The notes under the pieces were generated by a model. That model saw only the letters and a list, made by a program, of their open reading frames with translations, searched no databases and was not told where the DNA came from. A stretch of 64,000 nt of DNA from positions 85,095,001 through 85,159,000 of the forward strand of contig JAUMIR010000004.1 in the NCBI GenBank assembly GCA_030847615.1, written 5' to 3'. The DNA comes from Gambelia wislizenii (lineage: Eukaryota; Chordata; Lepidosauria; Squamata; Crotaphytidae). Both the position numbers and the translations under genes were made by a program. Below, piece by piece: positions 45,600 to 60,857 of this stretch (its first letter is position 1; each line of letters starts with the position of its first letter).

Positions 45600-47173
45600 C
45601 GCCATGAAAAGGACACTCAGATATTGAGGAGGAGGCTGGTGAGGGACAGGCTAAAATGAATGGTCATTCTGAAGGAACCAAAATTTCAGTGGCTGTTCTC
45701 TGTCATTCCTTTTAACCAGAGATTGGATAAGATACTTTTCAGACTAGAGCTTCTACAATTCCCAACTAGCATGACCAATTTTAGTGTGCTGCAGTTGTTG
45801 ACAGTGGTAGCTCAACTGTGGATGGTCACTCTTCTTCCTTGCATTGGCAGCATTGTTATTATTCTCTGCCTAAGGTCTTGGCACTGCTACAACCATAATG
45901 AATTCTGGGGGGCGGGAGGGGGGGACACTTTGAAACCATTATAGACTGACTGTGAGAGTAATACAATAATCTCTACTGCTTCCAGCCAACAGCAGCAGAA
46001 ATATTTCAGAACAAACAGAATACCATGGTGTGGATGGATAAGATAGAAGTGGGGGCAGGGAGGAGTTGCAAGGGGGGTGTTTTTTCAACATACAAAAACG
46101 TTCTGACTTCATAAGCCTGTCAAAAGTTTATTCCTCTTTTGTTGTCACACACAATGTATGTCAAAATGAATTCTCAGTAATATGCCTGTTTAATTTTAAC
46201 GCGTGTTGATATTTACAAAAATTGGTGGTAGTCTATGAAGAATTTAGTATGTACACACATGATCAACCAGACAGCAAGTGTCCATTTGGGAATGGACAAT
46301 GTATATTTGTATATACATGTATACACAAATAACAATCCCTATATACAGATAATTCATCTTATCGACAGGGAATATCTCAGCGCTTAGTGTCCAGTCGGTG
46401 CTGAGCATTCCTGTAAATTGTTGTTAACAATTATCTATACACATTGTGCAATTTAGATACAGCTGGTGTCTAAATGTTCATCAAGCAAACACATGGTTAA
46501 ACAATTTGACATTCCCATGAGTTCTCTTTCTATAGCGTCCCCTCACCATTATTGGTCCCATTCTTCCAGTAACCATGGAAACAAAAGATTCAGTTCCATG
46601 GCATCTTTATTATGAGTCCTTCTTGGATTTCCTTTTCTTATTGATTCTCTCAAATTAGGCAAACACATGCTTATTTGATCCAAGATCCTCTTTTCTTTCA
46701 CATTTCAAGCGATAATTAGTAATATGACTTTGGAGGACATCTGCAGTGTCTCAGGTAACAGGGAAGCAGGTGCGGGTGGCTAATTACATTCCTTGCACTC
46801 AGTAGAAAACAGCCTTACAAATCTTGAAATAATACACACAATTTCATTACATATTTACACATACACATAGGTTTTGTAATTAAATGCTTAATAGCACAAC
46901 ATTAGACATCTCATAGAAGCCAAAATGTACCCGAGAAGATCAACAAGAACTAAGGGATTCATTTGCCAGCTCTCACCTTAAAACGTCCATTGGCCAAATT
47001 GAGGAAAGGTTGGAGAGTCTGGTGTCAATCAGCATAGTTTTTTCTGGAACTAAGCCAAATCTTGATCTATGTTCTAAATTCATGATCTGCAAAGCTGGTG
47101 AGCAGGGCAAACTTTGTAAAAGAAGATGGGAGGGTTTTGGTTGTTTAAAATGCTTACTAGTCTGAAGTTCACT
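45600..47173. other. Repeat-poor DNA
   Basis: From about 46100 to 46950 the sequence is AT-rich, lacks recognised repeats and has several TAAT/ATTA cores. No open frame of note. Confidence 0.35.
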
Positions 47174-47388
47174 TTGTTGCTGTTGTGTGCCTGCAAGTTA
47201 TTTCTGATTTCTGGTGACCCTAAGGCAAACCTATCATTGGGTTTTCTTGGCAAGATTTTTTGCCTTTGCCTTCCTCTAAGGCTGAGAAAGTATGACTTGC
47301 CCAAGGTCACCCAGTGGGTTTCCATGGCTGAGCAGGAGTTTGAACCATGATCTCCAATGCTCAAACCACTACACCATGCTGGCTCTCT
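47174..47388 (-). mobile_element. tRNA-derived lizard SINE
   Basis: Reverse copy from TTGTTGCTGTTGTGTGCC to ACCATGCTGGCTCTC, with a small internal deletion next to the TTTTTTGCC stretch. Confidence 0.9.
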
Positions 47389-47879
47389 TAGGACACTAGA
47401 ATAGGAGCACTTCCAGTTGTATATGACAAGAGGGAACAGTTCTTAAGCTTCATGGATAATAGAGAGTAGCCAATAGGCATGAAAATGAAATAGGTTGAGA
47501 GACATCAGATGCCTTCAGCCATCCAGACTGTCTTTCCAACTGAGGTGTAGAAGCTAAAGTCAGGTATACCATGTAGAAAAATGTTAGCCTGTCGAATCAG
47601 GGTAAAGGTAGCAGGAGCTGGAAAGAGCCTGAGCTCATTCTATCCAGACAGAAAAGTCTGCAGAGAGTTGCAGGGAGAGGGGAATGAAATCCTACAGTTT
47701 GGGGCAGAAAGTGATGAGGACTCAAAGAACATGTGCTTTGCCAAAACTACTTGAGGATCCTGCTGTGCAGCACCCTGAGTGAGGTCAGTCAGCCATGAAA
47801 GGCTCTGGGGTTTTGTGCTTGAAAGAGGTCCTCATCTTGTGGCTCCAGGAAACAAGTAAATCAGAGTTTGGGAACGTCA

Positions 47880-47975
47880 CCTCCTACCCCAGAATGCAAC
47901 TCCCAGAATGGCTATGCTGGCTGGGGGGGATTCTGGGATTAGAGTCTGAAGAAGTAACTTTCCCAAGCTCTCTTG
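47880..47975. repeat. Short self-complementary interspersed repeat
   Basis: AATGCAACTCCCAGAATGGC opposite GATTCTGGGATTAGAGTCTG, followed by AAGTAACTTTCCCAAGCTCTC. Confidence 0.65.
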
Positions 47976-48034
47976 ACTAATAGAGAATCATATAAAAGAC
48001 TAGGCATGGGAGGCTGGTGGGGAGGGGAGGCATC

Positions 48035-48155
48035 TTGTGACACCTTCCAGGCTAACAGATTAATTGTGGCATATGTTTTCTTTGGGCTGCTGCCCGCTTT
48101 GGTAGAGAAATGTGACAAAGTGGGCTCTAGCCCAAGAACACTTATGCCACAATAC
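48035..48155. repeat. Interspersed repeat, self-complementary pair
   Basis: TTAATTGTGGCATATGTT near 48060 and the inverse CTTATGCCACAATACATT near 48140 form a stem around an 80-base loop. Related to 8862-8974. Confidence 0.5.
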
Positions 48156-48160
48156 ATTTG

Positions 48161-50396
48161 GTAAGCATCATTCTGCAGAAGAGGCAGCAAAGTGCTCTAA
48201 AAACTGGAGGGGAAAACAGGAGGAAGTATGTTGATTATGAAAGTGGACTTGTCCTTTGGGGAGTACCAGGCATCACCCTATGGGCTGGCTACTTGGATTT
48301 ACCATCTTTCTAGAATGCTGAAAACTGTTTCCTCCCTTCCTAACTTCACGGAGTACAGGGTGAAAAAAAGCTGCCATGGTGTTCAGAGTCACTGTGTTGC
48401 TACTCTGAAAAATTCTCCTGGCTTTCTAGGAGATGCACCTTTCTTTGTGGCTCCTCCTTTTCCTGTAAGACTAGGCAGCTGCCCCTTAAACATGTGTTAA
48501 GCTCTGTGACAGGGCTGGTAAATGTGTGCCCTACCCTGAGGTGGTGGGACTGCGACTCCTCTCAGCCCTGGAGTGAGGGGCAATGGGAATTACAGTTCAA
48601 CACCACTTGGAGGATCACACATTCCTCACTCTTGTTCTGTTGCATAGCATTCACTGAATTTTGGGTAACCCCTGAACTTGCATACTAAATGGAGGCCACA
48701 TTCTTAACAGTAAGTCCTACAAGTGAAATGGAAGCAAACCCAGGGTGCTTCCCTTGGCATGTGAGGTAGGAAAATGACAAGCTGTTTAAATTTGAAAGGT
48801 GTACTGCAAACAAACAAATGCCTTAGCTCATGATTTGGCTTCACCTGCATAGTAACATAAATGATAGGGGATGGGACCAAAACTGCAGACCTCAGATCCA
48901 GATCAGAGTTCACATGCACCCAAAGGGGATTTTGTTTCACTTATTTGAGAAAAAGGAGAAGGGAGAGATCAGTACATTTGTTCCATGTTGGAGAATGGAT
49001 TGGGGGAGAATCACATTTCAGTCAGCTTAACCTTGCAAAAATGACTGGATCTGTGGTGAGATTTGAACCCTCCTCTAGTATATTGCAAACTCCAGAGAGA
49101 GATTTCAACAGTAAATTCAGTAGCTGAGCCATTAATGATCTCCTTACAACGCATGACATTCCTTGAAAAAGTTCCTCCCGTTCTTTCACCTTTCTTCTCT
49201 GGGTTTATGTACAAAATGCTCATATTTACACACCGTCATGCTGCATGCTCTTAACATCATTCTAGGTACAGCACAGTGTTATGAAGGTTATAGAAAACAA
49301 TGCAAACAATAGCTGAAGAGATATGTACACCAATATACATCATTCTAACAGCTGTGATGATGTCATGGAAGTTGACTAGGTTATCATCTTCCTTCCCTAA
49401 GAAAGCATTCTTCACTCTGTTCAAATTTTTGGTGACTATTGTATAATTCACTACTATTCATTTCACAGGTGACAACTGTGTTATGTATACACCTGTGTTT
49501 CAAATACACAGCAGCAACAGATTCATTATCTGGGGTGGAGAATTGCATTTTTCCAAGCATAAATTATAGGAAATCCAATGCTGGAAAACCACAGTATTTT
49601 AACAATAAGATCACCTTTGGGGACAAATTATGGCATATTTAACACATTAGGAACAGACAGCTTTGAAAATCCCTAATTGTAATGGTGTGTTACAGTTTAA
49701 TTTTCTGTTCCACTTGGAAAATCTAGATCCTTCCTATATCTAAAACCAACATGATTCCAACTGGACATTGAAAATTAAAAAAAAAAATCCTTCCCGTCCC
49801 AGAGGATAAGTACTGTGACATAACTCATGGAATTTTACTAGTTAACTGGCTATACATCCCCCTTTATAGAACCACTCTGTTCTCAATTGGTATGACCAGA
49901 ATCTCATCCTAGAGCACTTGGTTGTCCTTATTTGGGGTTATACAGAAGAGACTCCAATAAAAAGTTTTTCACCCTATGCCCACATTATCTTCTGACCCAA
50001 ATATTAAGACAAAGGCATCCCTATCAATCAAATATGACTCAATGTTTAAGGCTTTTTCCAGGGATGGCAGGTGGTTCCCCTATCAGTAGGATGGTGGATT
50101 CACTTTGGGTTTCAGTCTGAACTGTAATTAACCGACCCATGTGGGATATATTTCAGCACTTTGGATAGCTCCTTTCTAGTTCAGACTAAAACCCAGCATG
50201 GATTTACCACCACACAGACATGGGGGCCACCAGCCACTACTGCCCTTTTCTATGTTTTCACATTATAATTCATTATAATATAGTTTCATGGTTGTAGAGA
50301 AGTAAGCAGATGTGAAGATTATTTACTACTCAGGAGCAATGCTCTGTTGTGAAACCCCTTCACCATTCTTGCTAATGTTAAGTGGGCCCTGAATAA
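48161..50396. other. No gene recognised
   Basis: One short self-complementary repeat near 48500-48620; otherwise nothing supportable. Confidence 0.4.
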
Positions 50397-50500
50397 AATC
50401 ATAGAATCAGAGAGTTGGAAGAGACCACAAGGGCCATCCAATCCAACCCCCTGACATGTAGGAACAGCCAACCCTCTGCCATGCAGGAATATCTTTGCTA
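50397..50500 (-). mobile_element. CR1 3'-end fragment
   Basis: A short copy of the CR1 3' UTR in reverse orientation: an ATCATAGAATC tail followed by the AGAGTTGGAAGAGACCACAA motif. Confidence 0.85.
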
Positions 50501-51632
50501 ATGTTAGATCAGCACTGAATATCCTATCTATCCTGTTTATTGGCCTACAAAGAACAGGATTTCAGCCTGTGTGTCAATTATAGCCATGATTCTGGATTGA
50601 TAAGCTAAGATCATAGGCCTAGTCAACACATGCACCACAATGAGGCAGTTGAATGAACCATACCAGATGAGGAAGGGATTGCATTTTTAATACTCCCCCT
50701 TCCATTTAAAAAAACAGCAACTCCCTGCAAGTTTTTTTTAAAAGCCAGAACAAACCAGCACCTCAGAGACCTGTAGCACATCACCCCAGTCTCTGTTCTA
50801 ATGCAGTGTGATTGACATATCACAAATATGCTCTTACATCTGTAGTCTGAAATAGTACAAACCATTATTCCACCACCTCAAAGTTCTCGCTACTACCATT
50901 CTCAATGTGAGCTGAGTACCATTGCTGATGTGGATAAAACCACAACACTGAAGCAGGAGATAGAGGTTTCAAGAGAAGGAGATAGAGGTTTCAAGTAGGT
51001 AGAAGCACAAAATTGAAGAGAGAGAGACAAAACCTAAAGGGTTGAAACCCCATAAAACAGTCTAGTTTGGGCTCAACATGCTCATGGTTATAGAATGCTG
51101 AGTGGGTAGGGACTGAAAATGAGTATGATGGATGATGGCACAAATGACTGGCTGGAACAATTAACAGGAACACTGCACACTGCAACATTTTGTTACAGGT
51201 CTCCCTTGTTCTCCCCTCACCCTGACTGTGTAACCAAAGTCTGAAGAAAGTGAAATTATTTGTGACATCAGCGTGCACACTGTGTGGGGCAAAAACAAGA
51301 TAGTGAGGATTCAGTTTGAAGTGTGATTGATTAATTTTAATTTTTTAAAAAAATACTAGTATACTCATATGATGCTTGGGCCAGGGTTCAGCAAATCATT
51401 TCCAGGAATGTTTTCTGAATGTGAAAGCTCAGCTATGAAAATTTGGAAAATGGAGACTAAAGAAGAACACCACACACATGCAGATTGCCCTGAGTAATAA
51501 CCTTCAAATATCTAGGACTAGGAACAGGAAAGACATTTTACAGGCACAAAGGAATCAAATGTTAAAAGGATATCTTTTATGTTTTAAGATATACATTTTC
51601 ATGCAACAGATCCAAGATTAGGGGACCTTCCT
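50501..51632. other. No gene recognised
   Basis: Short frames only, no known repeats seen. Confidence 0.4.
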
Positions 51633-51834
51633 CACTACACAGTTCTAAAGCTGTGATTCCACTTTAACTGGCATGGCTGCCTCTTAAGGAATCTTGGGAT
51701 TTGCAGTTCAGTGAGGCACTATAGCTATCTGGCTATACATCCCCCTTAGAATTCTAAATGCCCTTCCCTAAATCACCAGTCCCAGGATGTCATAGGAGTT
51801 AAAATGAAACCATAGTGCTAGGACTATGTAGTGT
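51633..51834. mobile_element. hAT-like palindromic MITE
   Basis: CACTACACAGTTCTAAAGC / complement of GTGCTAGGACTATGTAGTG; the arms carry CACTTTAACTGGCATGGC and the degraded mirror. Same family as 44668. Confidence 0.78.
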
Positions 51835-51859
51835 GAAAGGGCCCTAAGTCAGTATCATA

Positions 51860-52123
51860 CAGTCAGACCCCTGTATCCGTAGAACCAATATCCATGGTTT
51901 CCATTATTCACGGGACACAAAATAGGGACCCATACCATAGAGTTGGGCTAGAAAATGCCTAGAGAGGCATCTTCTCTGGGCATCTTCTAAGTCCTCCAAT
52001 GCAACTCTATGGCATGTTTTTACTGGAGGTCCTTTATTTTAATGGGGTTTGCTGTTATCCACAGTTTTCGTTATCCGCAGTAAGTCTGGGAACTGAATCC
52101 CCGTGAATACAGGGGTCCAACTG
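51860..52123. mobile_element. pogo/Tigger-like MITE, 264 bp, TA-flanked
   Basis: Ends CAGTCAGACCCCTGTATCC and ATACAGGGGTCCAACTG, TA on both sides. Shares the ACCATAGAGTTGGG and CTCTATGGCATG interior with 23163-23421. Confidence 0.85.
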
Positions 52124-53480
52124 TAGTAACTAAATTACACCTCATCAACAGCCAAGTCTTTTTTTTACCTCCTCCATTTTCATCTCCCATTTTAAAATTT
52201 CTCTCCTCTCATCCCATCCACTTATTCCTCCCTGAGCTGTCATTTCAGAAGTTGGAGTAATATACACAAGGCCACTTCTCTAAATTATAGAGATAATCAA
52301 CCTGTTGGTTCCAGCAGAAATTGGGCGTGTTATTGTAGCGTATCTAGTTTGCACATTTATAATCCCTGCTTCCTCTATGACCTGCCTAAGAATACCTTCT
52401 GAGCTGATGTCATCCTCTATTTTGCACAGTGCTCACCCCGCTTATTACACTTGGGAAGATGCCCATTAGCCTCCCCAATAGCTGGAGATGTTTTCCCCTG
52501 TTTTTCGGAAGCATCCAGGCAGGGTGAAACAAAAGACTACCAAAGGCTTTTGAGGTGCTTGTTTATCTAAGGCTATGCTCACAGGGTTCTGCTTAGGTAT
52601 TTGCTAGAAGCTTGTCCTTGACCCATGAATAACTTCTCCACAATCACATCAAGCAATACCTGACAAATGTTCATGGATTGCAGTCTGAACACTGCACAGG
52701 CAAATCTCACATCACGAAGGTGTGAGGAAGCCCTGCCTTAAGCCTGCAGATCCTGCCATCCTTATTTCAGCATTCATCATAATGCTCCTGTCTTACCATC
52801 TGCTCCTTCCCACCTGCTGTGGGCTGCAGCTTCAGCTCTGCACCACAATGCTCTGCAAAGGTATAGGTAGTTAAGAGAGCTCTAGCCCTGTGGTTGGGTG
52901 AGGCCAGATTCATCAGTTAGGATGCTGCTGGCTTCCAGCTGCTGCAATAATGGTTCAGGTTACCAACATAGCGTCTGGGCTGCAACATGATACTCAAAAC
53001 AATGGCACATTAAATTTAATGTACAATTGAATGTGCCCATTTGACCTTGGGCACAAGAGAAGAGTGCAACTTTTTTTAGTATCTCCTTCTTATTCTTGGC
53101 TTCCTCTCCCCCACCCCACCCTCTACAAGACATCTAGGACTGCGGCAGTCCTAAACACCCTACAAGGAAATATGACTAAACATACCTCTGTGGAAACGGT
53201 CATAGGATTTTGCTAGTTTTGTGGCACAAATCCTCCACTGATATACTGTTATCAAAATACCAGTATCCAGAATTAAGCAATCGTTGATACTCAAAACCTG
53301 AATTTATATTTAGGTTTCCTAGTTCTGAGGTTGCCAGTTTTTGGTGTTGTTTGCTTGTTTGTTTGCAACATGCAAGTATAGTTAAGGCCCACAAAGTAGA
53401 TGTATTTCATCAAGGTCAACTGCTGGGCATTCCTGATAATAGATTTCAGAGGCTATAGCAAAGAAAACAGAGGCTGCTAA
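52124..53480. other. Repeat-poor DNA
   Basis: No gene. The part 52270-52720 looks single-copy and balanced in composition. Confidence 0.35.
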
Positions 53481-53684
53481 CACACTGCAGAATATGGCAG
53501 TTTGACACTGCTTTAACTGTCATGGCTCAATGCGATGGAATTCTAGGATTTGTAGTTTTGTGAGATAGTTAGCCTTATCTGTCAGAGAACTCTGGTGCCA
53601 CAACAAGCTACAAATCCCAGGATTCCATAGGGTGGAGCCATGATAGTTAAAGCGGTGTCAGACTACATTATTTCTGCAGTATGT
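53481..53684. mobile_element. hAT-like palindromic MITE
   Basis: Starts CACACTGCAGAATATGGC and ends ATTATTTCTGCAGTATGT. The arms ATGGAATTCTAGGATTTGTAG and CTACAAATCCCAGGATTCC are complementary. Confidence 0.82.
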
Positions 53685-54398
53685 CCAGAGCCAGAGAGGG
53701 TCCATGTTAAGCAGCTCAATCTTACAATCTATGAGAGTATCAGGAATCCTTTTTTATCATTTTAACCCCTCCAGAGGGTGCAGATATTTCCAAAGCTCTG
53801 ACCAACATCAGTGACTTTTGCAAAGTCACTAGACTGTAATTCTTCAACTGAGCCACCTAAGAATAGAAAACCTGTCCAGGGGTCAGAGTCCAGATTAGTG
53901 TTATATGAGGTCAGAGACATTTTTTATCAGCTTCATGTCATTGCCCGCCACCATCAATGTGATGGAATGAGCAGTAGATCAACAGCTGTAAGAAGGCATC
54001 CAAACCACCATGAACTGCATAGTTGCATAGCCATGTTGGGTTCCATATCAGGAGAAAAGCAGGACAAAAATAAAATAAACTCAAGCTGCAGTTCATGGCC
54101 TGCCAACCTTTCTTTCTTTTTTTCTTTCTTTAGTTCTCTACTTCCAGCTTTCTCTTCCCACCCTCTCTCTAGGCTGCCCCCCCCTTCTTAGATATTAATC
54201 ACTCACTTAAAGTAAATGAAAGTTGATACTGAACACACACTGTTGTGCTTTGGCACCTATTCACCCTGAATATTGCTAACTTGCTTTGAGGCAAAATTAA
54301 ATGCTGTCAGATCATGGACTATGCAAGATAACCCTCATCCAAATGGCTTGCCTTTTAGGTAAACTGCCCTTCCACTGAAGAAAACATGGATGAAGAAT

Positions 54399-54650
54399 TG
54401 TTTTGGCTGTTAATTGCCACCCAGTCAGCTTTGACTTGTGGTGGCCCTAGGAATGAGAGACCTGCAAGACACCCTGTCATCAGTAGCCCTGCTCAAGTCC
54501 TGCAAACTCAGGGTTGTGGATTCCTTGATTGAGTCCATCCACCCATAGTGCAGTCTCCCCTCTTCTCCTACCGCTTCCCACTTCACCAAGCATCATTTTC
54601 TTTTCTAATTAGTCATGTGACCTCATGATATGGCCAAAGTACAACTTCTA
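54399..54650 (+). repeat. Interspersed repeat (GAATGAGAGACCTGCAAGACACC family)
   Basis: The stretch GTTAATTGCCACCCAGTCAG, GAATGAGAGACCTGCAAGAC, CATGTGACCTCATGATATGG and CCAAAGTA is recognisable as a known type of squamate interspersed repeat. I do not assign its class. Confidence 0.5.
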
Positions 54651-55464
54651 AATAAATAAATAAGCATTGATATGCAGGAGAGAAGGATTAACAGTTCAGA
54701 CTTTATCATTCCAAGAGAAAGAAGAGGAGAGGCATGAAAATAACTATGCTTGGAATAATGTAAAAGCAATAGTGGAAAAGCAAGTGACATTCAATGAAAT
54801 AGGGTACGAGTGATGGCAGGATACAGCCAAATGTCATGATAAGCATGAACACTGTAATACCTTTCTCTACAGCATTTGGTTTCATGCTCATAATTCTATA
54901 ATGAACCTGAGCCTGGCATAACTATCCTCATTCACTCCTGAAGGCCAGAGTAGATTTCACTCTGGTCCCCTTCCTCTATGGAGGCCCTGTGGATTCTGCT
55001 CCATAATTACATCAAGACTGTAGCTGTGGAAAGTCCCTGAAGAAACGTCCCCCCACCGACCCGTGCATTTTTGCATAGACTGATTTGCCCTAATCTACAA
55101 GAGAGGCATCCTGCCCTGCCTGAATCTTTAAACAAGTATATTTCTTTCTTTACATAGATGGAGGGGTGGAGAGGACAGAATATTTTTAGCCATGGCTTAA
55201 GGCAATAGGAAGGATTATTCCATCCCTGCTCACTGCAATGAAAGATATTCCAAAATTAGCCTTTTAAATTTGTAACATACTTGAAGAGAAAGTAATTAGA
55301 GATGTAATGTCAAGCTATTCCTTTGTCAGCATTCTACAAGAACGGTCCAAGGCACTATGATGTTGGTCGACTTAAATCCTGCAATGCAAGCTCCAATACT
55401 ACTAATGGGGTTTTATGGGGACTAAAGGCCCCTCAAATCATACACTGTTAGAAAGGCCATCACA

Positions 55465-55502
<38 letters not shown>

Positions 55503-57580
55503 TTCTTTATGCATGTCAATATTGTTTGATGTTTTCGCAATCTTTATAGCATACGCCACGGTGACTATTAAGAGATTTATGTCAGGTCCTTCCTTGGCAT
55601 GGGTGGGAAGTAGGGAAGTAGGTTAGCAAATCTGGGAGTTGTCTGAAATTTAAGTTTGACAATTTGACATTAGGCTTGTAAATGAAAATTTGACATTATG
55701 TTTTCCATGCTCCAAACATAAGAAGCTGGACAAAGAAGGAGTTTGACATAAGTCTTAGACACTTCTTACACTGGGATTACTATGATCTTCATTTCCCTCT
55801 AGGCACAAACACAGATTTCACTGGGGGCCAGAATATACAAACAAGATGGCTTGCTAAATGTGCAAGTTGAGTAGATTTCTGTAGAGTTCACCACATGGTG
55901 AAGTAGTCCAGTGATCATTTCAGCATGTATTCACCTTGCAGTTCAATCTATATCCCTCCTCACTCCCACCTTGCCCTGCAGAGCTGCTGAAAGTAAATTG
56001 AATGTGGTGCAATAAGGAAGGGGGACAGAGCTAGCAGCTAGTAAGGTGGTTTTATGGTGAAACCAACTCTACAGGCATGCTTCCCCATATGTCAAACTCA
56101 GCACAGAGCCACTCAGCTCACACTCTCACTTTGGTCTGGTGAATTGTTGTGAACTGCATTCACCCAGGTTGAGACAAAATCAGTACTGATAAGCAAGCTG
56201 CCCAAATGGATACTTGCAGGATCCAGCTGATTGTGTGTCATGGTGAATTCAGTTGTGCTCCCTTTTCACTGGTCTTGGACCAGCTTCAAAACCTCCTTAT
56301 TACCCTAGAGTATGTATGCAACAATATAATTTAAAATTTACATAGGCAATGAGTTGGATCCAAATTTAGCCACATGCAAATGAGCTGGCAGTGGCAGACT
56401 TCCCTGCCATCCTCCCCAAGGCAACCCCTCCAGCCTTTTGAATATGCTACATATGTGATGAGAAAAATGGGATTTTGATCATAGAGCTTCTCCTATTGAT
56501 TTCAAATGCAGCTTGCTTGTGATGCTGGAAGCAGAATGGGCCTATCCTACTCCTAGAGAGTTGAAGCTGCCGTAGCAAAAGGATGCCAACCCAGAATGAT
56601 AAGCTGTGAACTCGGTCAACTAGTGCTATAGCCTACTTGCTCAAAAACAAATTCTGCTACCACATAAATCTCTAAGACTGCAGCCAACACATGGTCCTCT
56701 GGACTTTGTTGGACAACCATGCCTAGGCCCTAGCCAACAAAACTAGTGGTGAAGGATGACTGGAGCTGCAATCCATCAAAATCTGGAGGGTGATAGTTTG
56801 TTCACCTCTGGTCTAGAAGGAAATATGGATTTTCTTTAGTCTAAACTGAAAAACAATGAGTCCACCACCTGACAACATACCAACAGAAACCTAAACTCCT
56901 AAGTCATGCATTGGACATATTCACATATAGTCAACTCTTCAGCTGTTGTAGCCAGCTAACAGAGCTCTGTTAAGACCCCTTTTCAAAGGGCAAATTTGCC
57001 CGTACCTGAATAAATGACTTTGGGCTGGCATTATTGAATAAATCCATGCACTGCCAGAAGTTGCATTAAATCTTTTAAGCCAGATATGGTCCAGGTAAAT
57101 ATAGTTCAGACAAACTCATTGGCACTCTGTAACTTCACATCTTACCTGTGAATTTCAACCAGTCTACATTTTTTAAGCAGTATGAGTAGCCTCTGTGGGC
57201 TCTGAACTTATATATTTGTATATCAAATGTTTGCATAACATTTGCTTGACATTGTCATTCAAAGATCCTTTCATCACAAACTTGCCTGAATATTCCACCA
57301 TCACTAGTCAGCTGTAGATCTCTGATAATGATACCACTATTAATGAATTATCATTCACTCCCAACATGCAGAAGACAGGTGGGCATTCTTCATATCACCA
57401 TCCTCAGTGTGTACATTCATGCAAGCAAATACTTGCCTTGCTTATCAAATTTGTGTTCAGCATACATCTTTCCCCAGCCTATTGTTTTTCCCTCCCTCTT
57501 ATATGTTCATTAATCTCCCTCAAGCCACTGGAGAATCTAGAAATACTATAAACAGGTACACTCTATAGTCTACTTAAGAA
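54651..57580. other. KCNA2 downstream flank without genes
   Basis: No coding exon is recognisable. It contains (GCTT)9 and one self-complementary repeat near 56700-56820. Part of it could belong to a longer KCNA2 3' UTR. Confidence 0.35.
55465..55500. repeat. (GCTT)9 microsatellite
   Basis: Nine perfect GCTT units. Confidence 0.95.
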
Positions 57581-57612
57581 AATATATATATATATTTATT
57601 TATTTATATATA
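57581..57612. repeat. AT-rich run with TATTTATTTAT
   Basis: (AT)n and (TTTA)n; on the minus strand it holds the KCNA2 candidate poly(A) hexamers. Confidence 0.8.
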
Positions 57613-58481
57613 TTTGTATTAAATGTTAAATTCCATGCAACAAATATCCATGCAGTTGTACTATAATACTGGTTAAATTTCACTGCAGTATAAATATATT
57701 CTAGGCCACAGCTTAGTTGCTCCAGCATTTGAAACAAGATGCTTTTCAGTTCTGTATATGTCAGTGACCCCCAAACCAGCAAAAATGCATGTGTTATTAT
57801 CTTTTTTTAAATGTCTCCAGGCTCTTGATGTATCTCTACCAAAGCAACAGAAAATGTCCTACTAAACAGTGCCTCCCGCGAGCCTTACACTGACATGCTG
57901 CAGTGGATGAATCCAATGCAGCATTTTTGGTTCAGAAGCATGACCCTGCACGGTATATTCTCCCTTTGGCATTTCTGATCTGGAAATCTGAACCTTAAAG
58001 TAATTTGGACGGATGTTCCATTAATTAAACTATGCATGACCTTTTGTATAATTCCTGAAGCTTGAAAGCTAGAGTATAGTTGCATACTATTTCCTTGGGA
58101 TATATTTTTGCATGGGTTGAGTTCTGTATTACATGATACATATCTTGTTGGCATTTGTTAAGTTACTGTGGTTTACATGGGGAGAGTGTTGCTTTCGTTT
58201 TTCTCCAATGCCTTTCACTTGATATTGTGACATAATTTTGCTTTATATGCTCCATATACTCAAAAATCTGTGTTGGAAAAGAAAAGGTTGCATGAAAGCT
58301 TTTTGAGCATCAAATGTTAAAAAGAGTCACTTTTACAACTATTGCTTCCCATGCATAACCAGTACATGTTGTAGAACATATTGTATTAACTACAATGCAA
58401 GGTATTATGCAACATCTGCAATTGTTCCACTCTTTTTGTATATGTTATTAGGGTTCTCTCTTCCCACCCCACCCCCATCAA
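57595..58481 (-). other. KCNA2: Probable KCNA2 3' UTR with poly(A) signals
   Basis: The 0.9 kb following the KCNA2 stop is repeat-free and AT-rich. On the minus strand it reaches two overlapping AATAAA hexamers (57604-57599 and 57600-57595) inside an AT-rich run. No earlier AATAAA was found in this interval. The real end could lie further downstream, because mammalian KCNA2 transcripts can have much longer 3' UTRs. The extent is inference; the hexamers are seen directly. Confidence 0.5.
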
Positions 58482-60126
<1,645 letters not shown>

Positions 60127-60156
60127 CTGGGGGAAAAAAGGAAGAAATAATAATGT
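60127..60156 (-). promoter_or_regulatory. KCNA2: 3' splice site (acceptor) of the KCNA2 5'-UTR intron
   Basis: Reading the minus strand, a long pyrimidine tract (TTCTTCCTTTTTTCCCCCAG) ends with AG at 60128-60127. A candidate branch point, CTCAC with its A near 60156, lies 29 bases upstream. This is a textbook acceptor and places the leader exon boundary at 60126. Mammalian KCNA2 also has its whole coding region in one exon preceded by a non-coding intron. Confidence 0.75.
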
Positions 60157-60840
60157 GAGCTTTTCCCCCACCTTCTTAACAATGCATATAGGTACACACA
60201 CAGACATTGCTTTGGTTAATTGTAATTTCCCTACTCAGTGTGGCCTTTAAAAAACAACAATCTCTTGTCTCCCCATATTACACCATTTACAGAACATTTA
60301 AAGATGCAAGAAGAAAGGAGGAAAGCATTTTTACTCACAATCAGCAAACCCCAACATGCCCCCCACACACACAACCAACACAAGTGAAATAAAGAACTTC
60401 AAGGACTCATCAGACTTTGTTATGCACTAAGGCATTAAGATCTCCCCAGGCAACACCTGAGACTTCTGCATTCACCTCTAGGAATACCCTGGGGGCTCAT
60501 CAAACATCTTTTGCACATTCAGTGTGATGCTTTCTTGTTTTTATCTTTGAGATGACTAGTCCAGTCTGGCTGTTTTCCCCCTATCAACATTCCTTCTCTA
60601 CTCTGTTTTTAAGTTTGCAAGTCCTATCATCATTCTTCTCTTCTCTTGCTGCATTTCTATGCTGAAGCACCTCTCCTGCAATTGCCTAAGGAATAATAGC
60701 AAATGAAAAACAACTCGCATTACCTGACAGAGGATAACTCAGTATCTCTCGCACCAATTATCTGACCTTAGAGAGAAACACAGAGACTGGTTTCCAAGAT
60801 TCCCATAAGTTTGTTGGACAATATGGTGAGTCATGACAAG

Positions 60841-60857
60841 AGAGAGAGAGAGAGAGA
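60841..60857. repeat. (AG)n microsatellite
   Basis: A run of AG dinucleotides upstream of KCNA2. Confidence 0.85.

Noticed and set aside
54093..54190. Coding exon in the CT/TTTC-rich stretch near 54.1 kb
   Set aside because: It is simple-sequence pyrimidine-rich DNA; the open frame is Phe/Ser low complexity.
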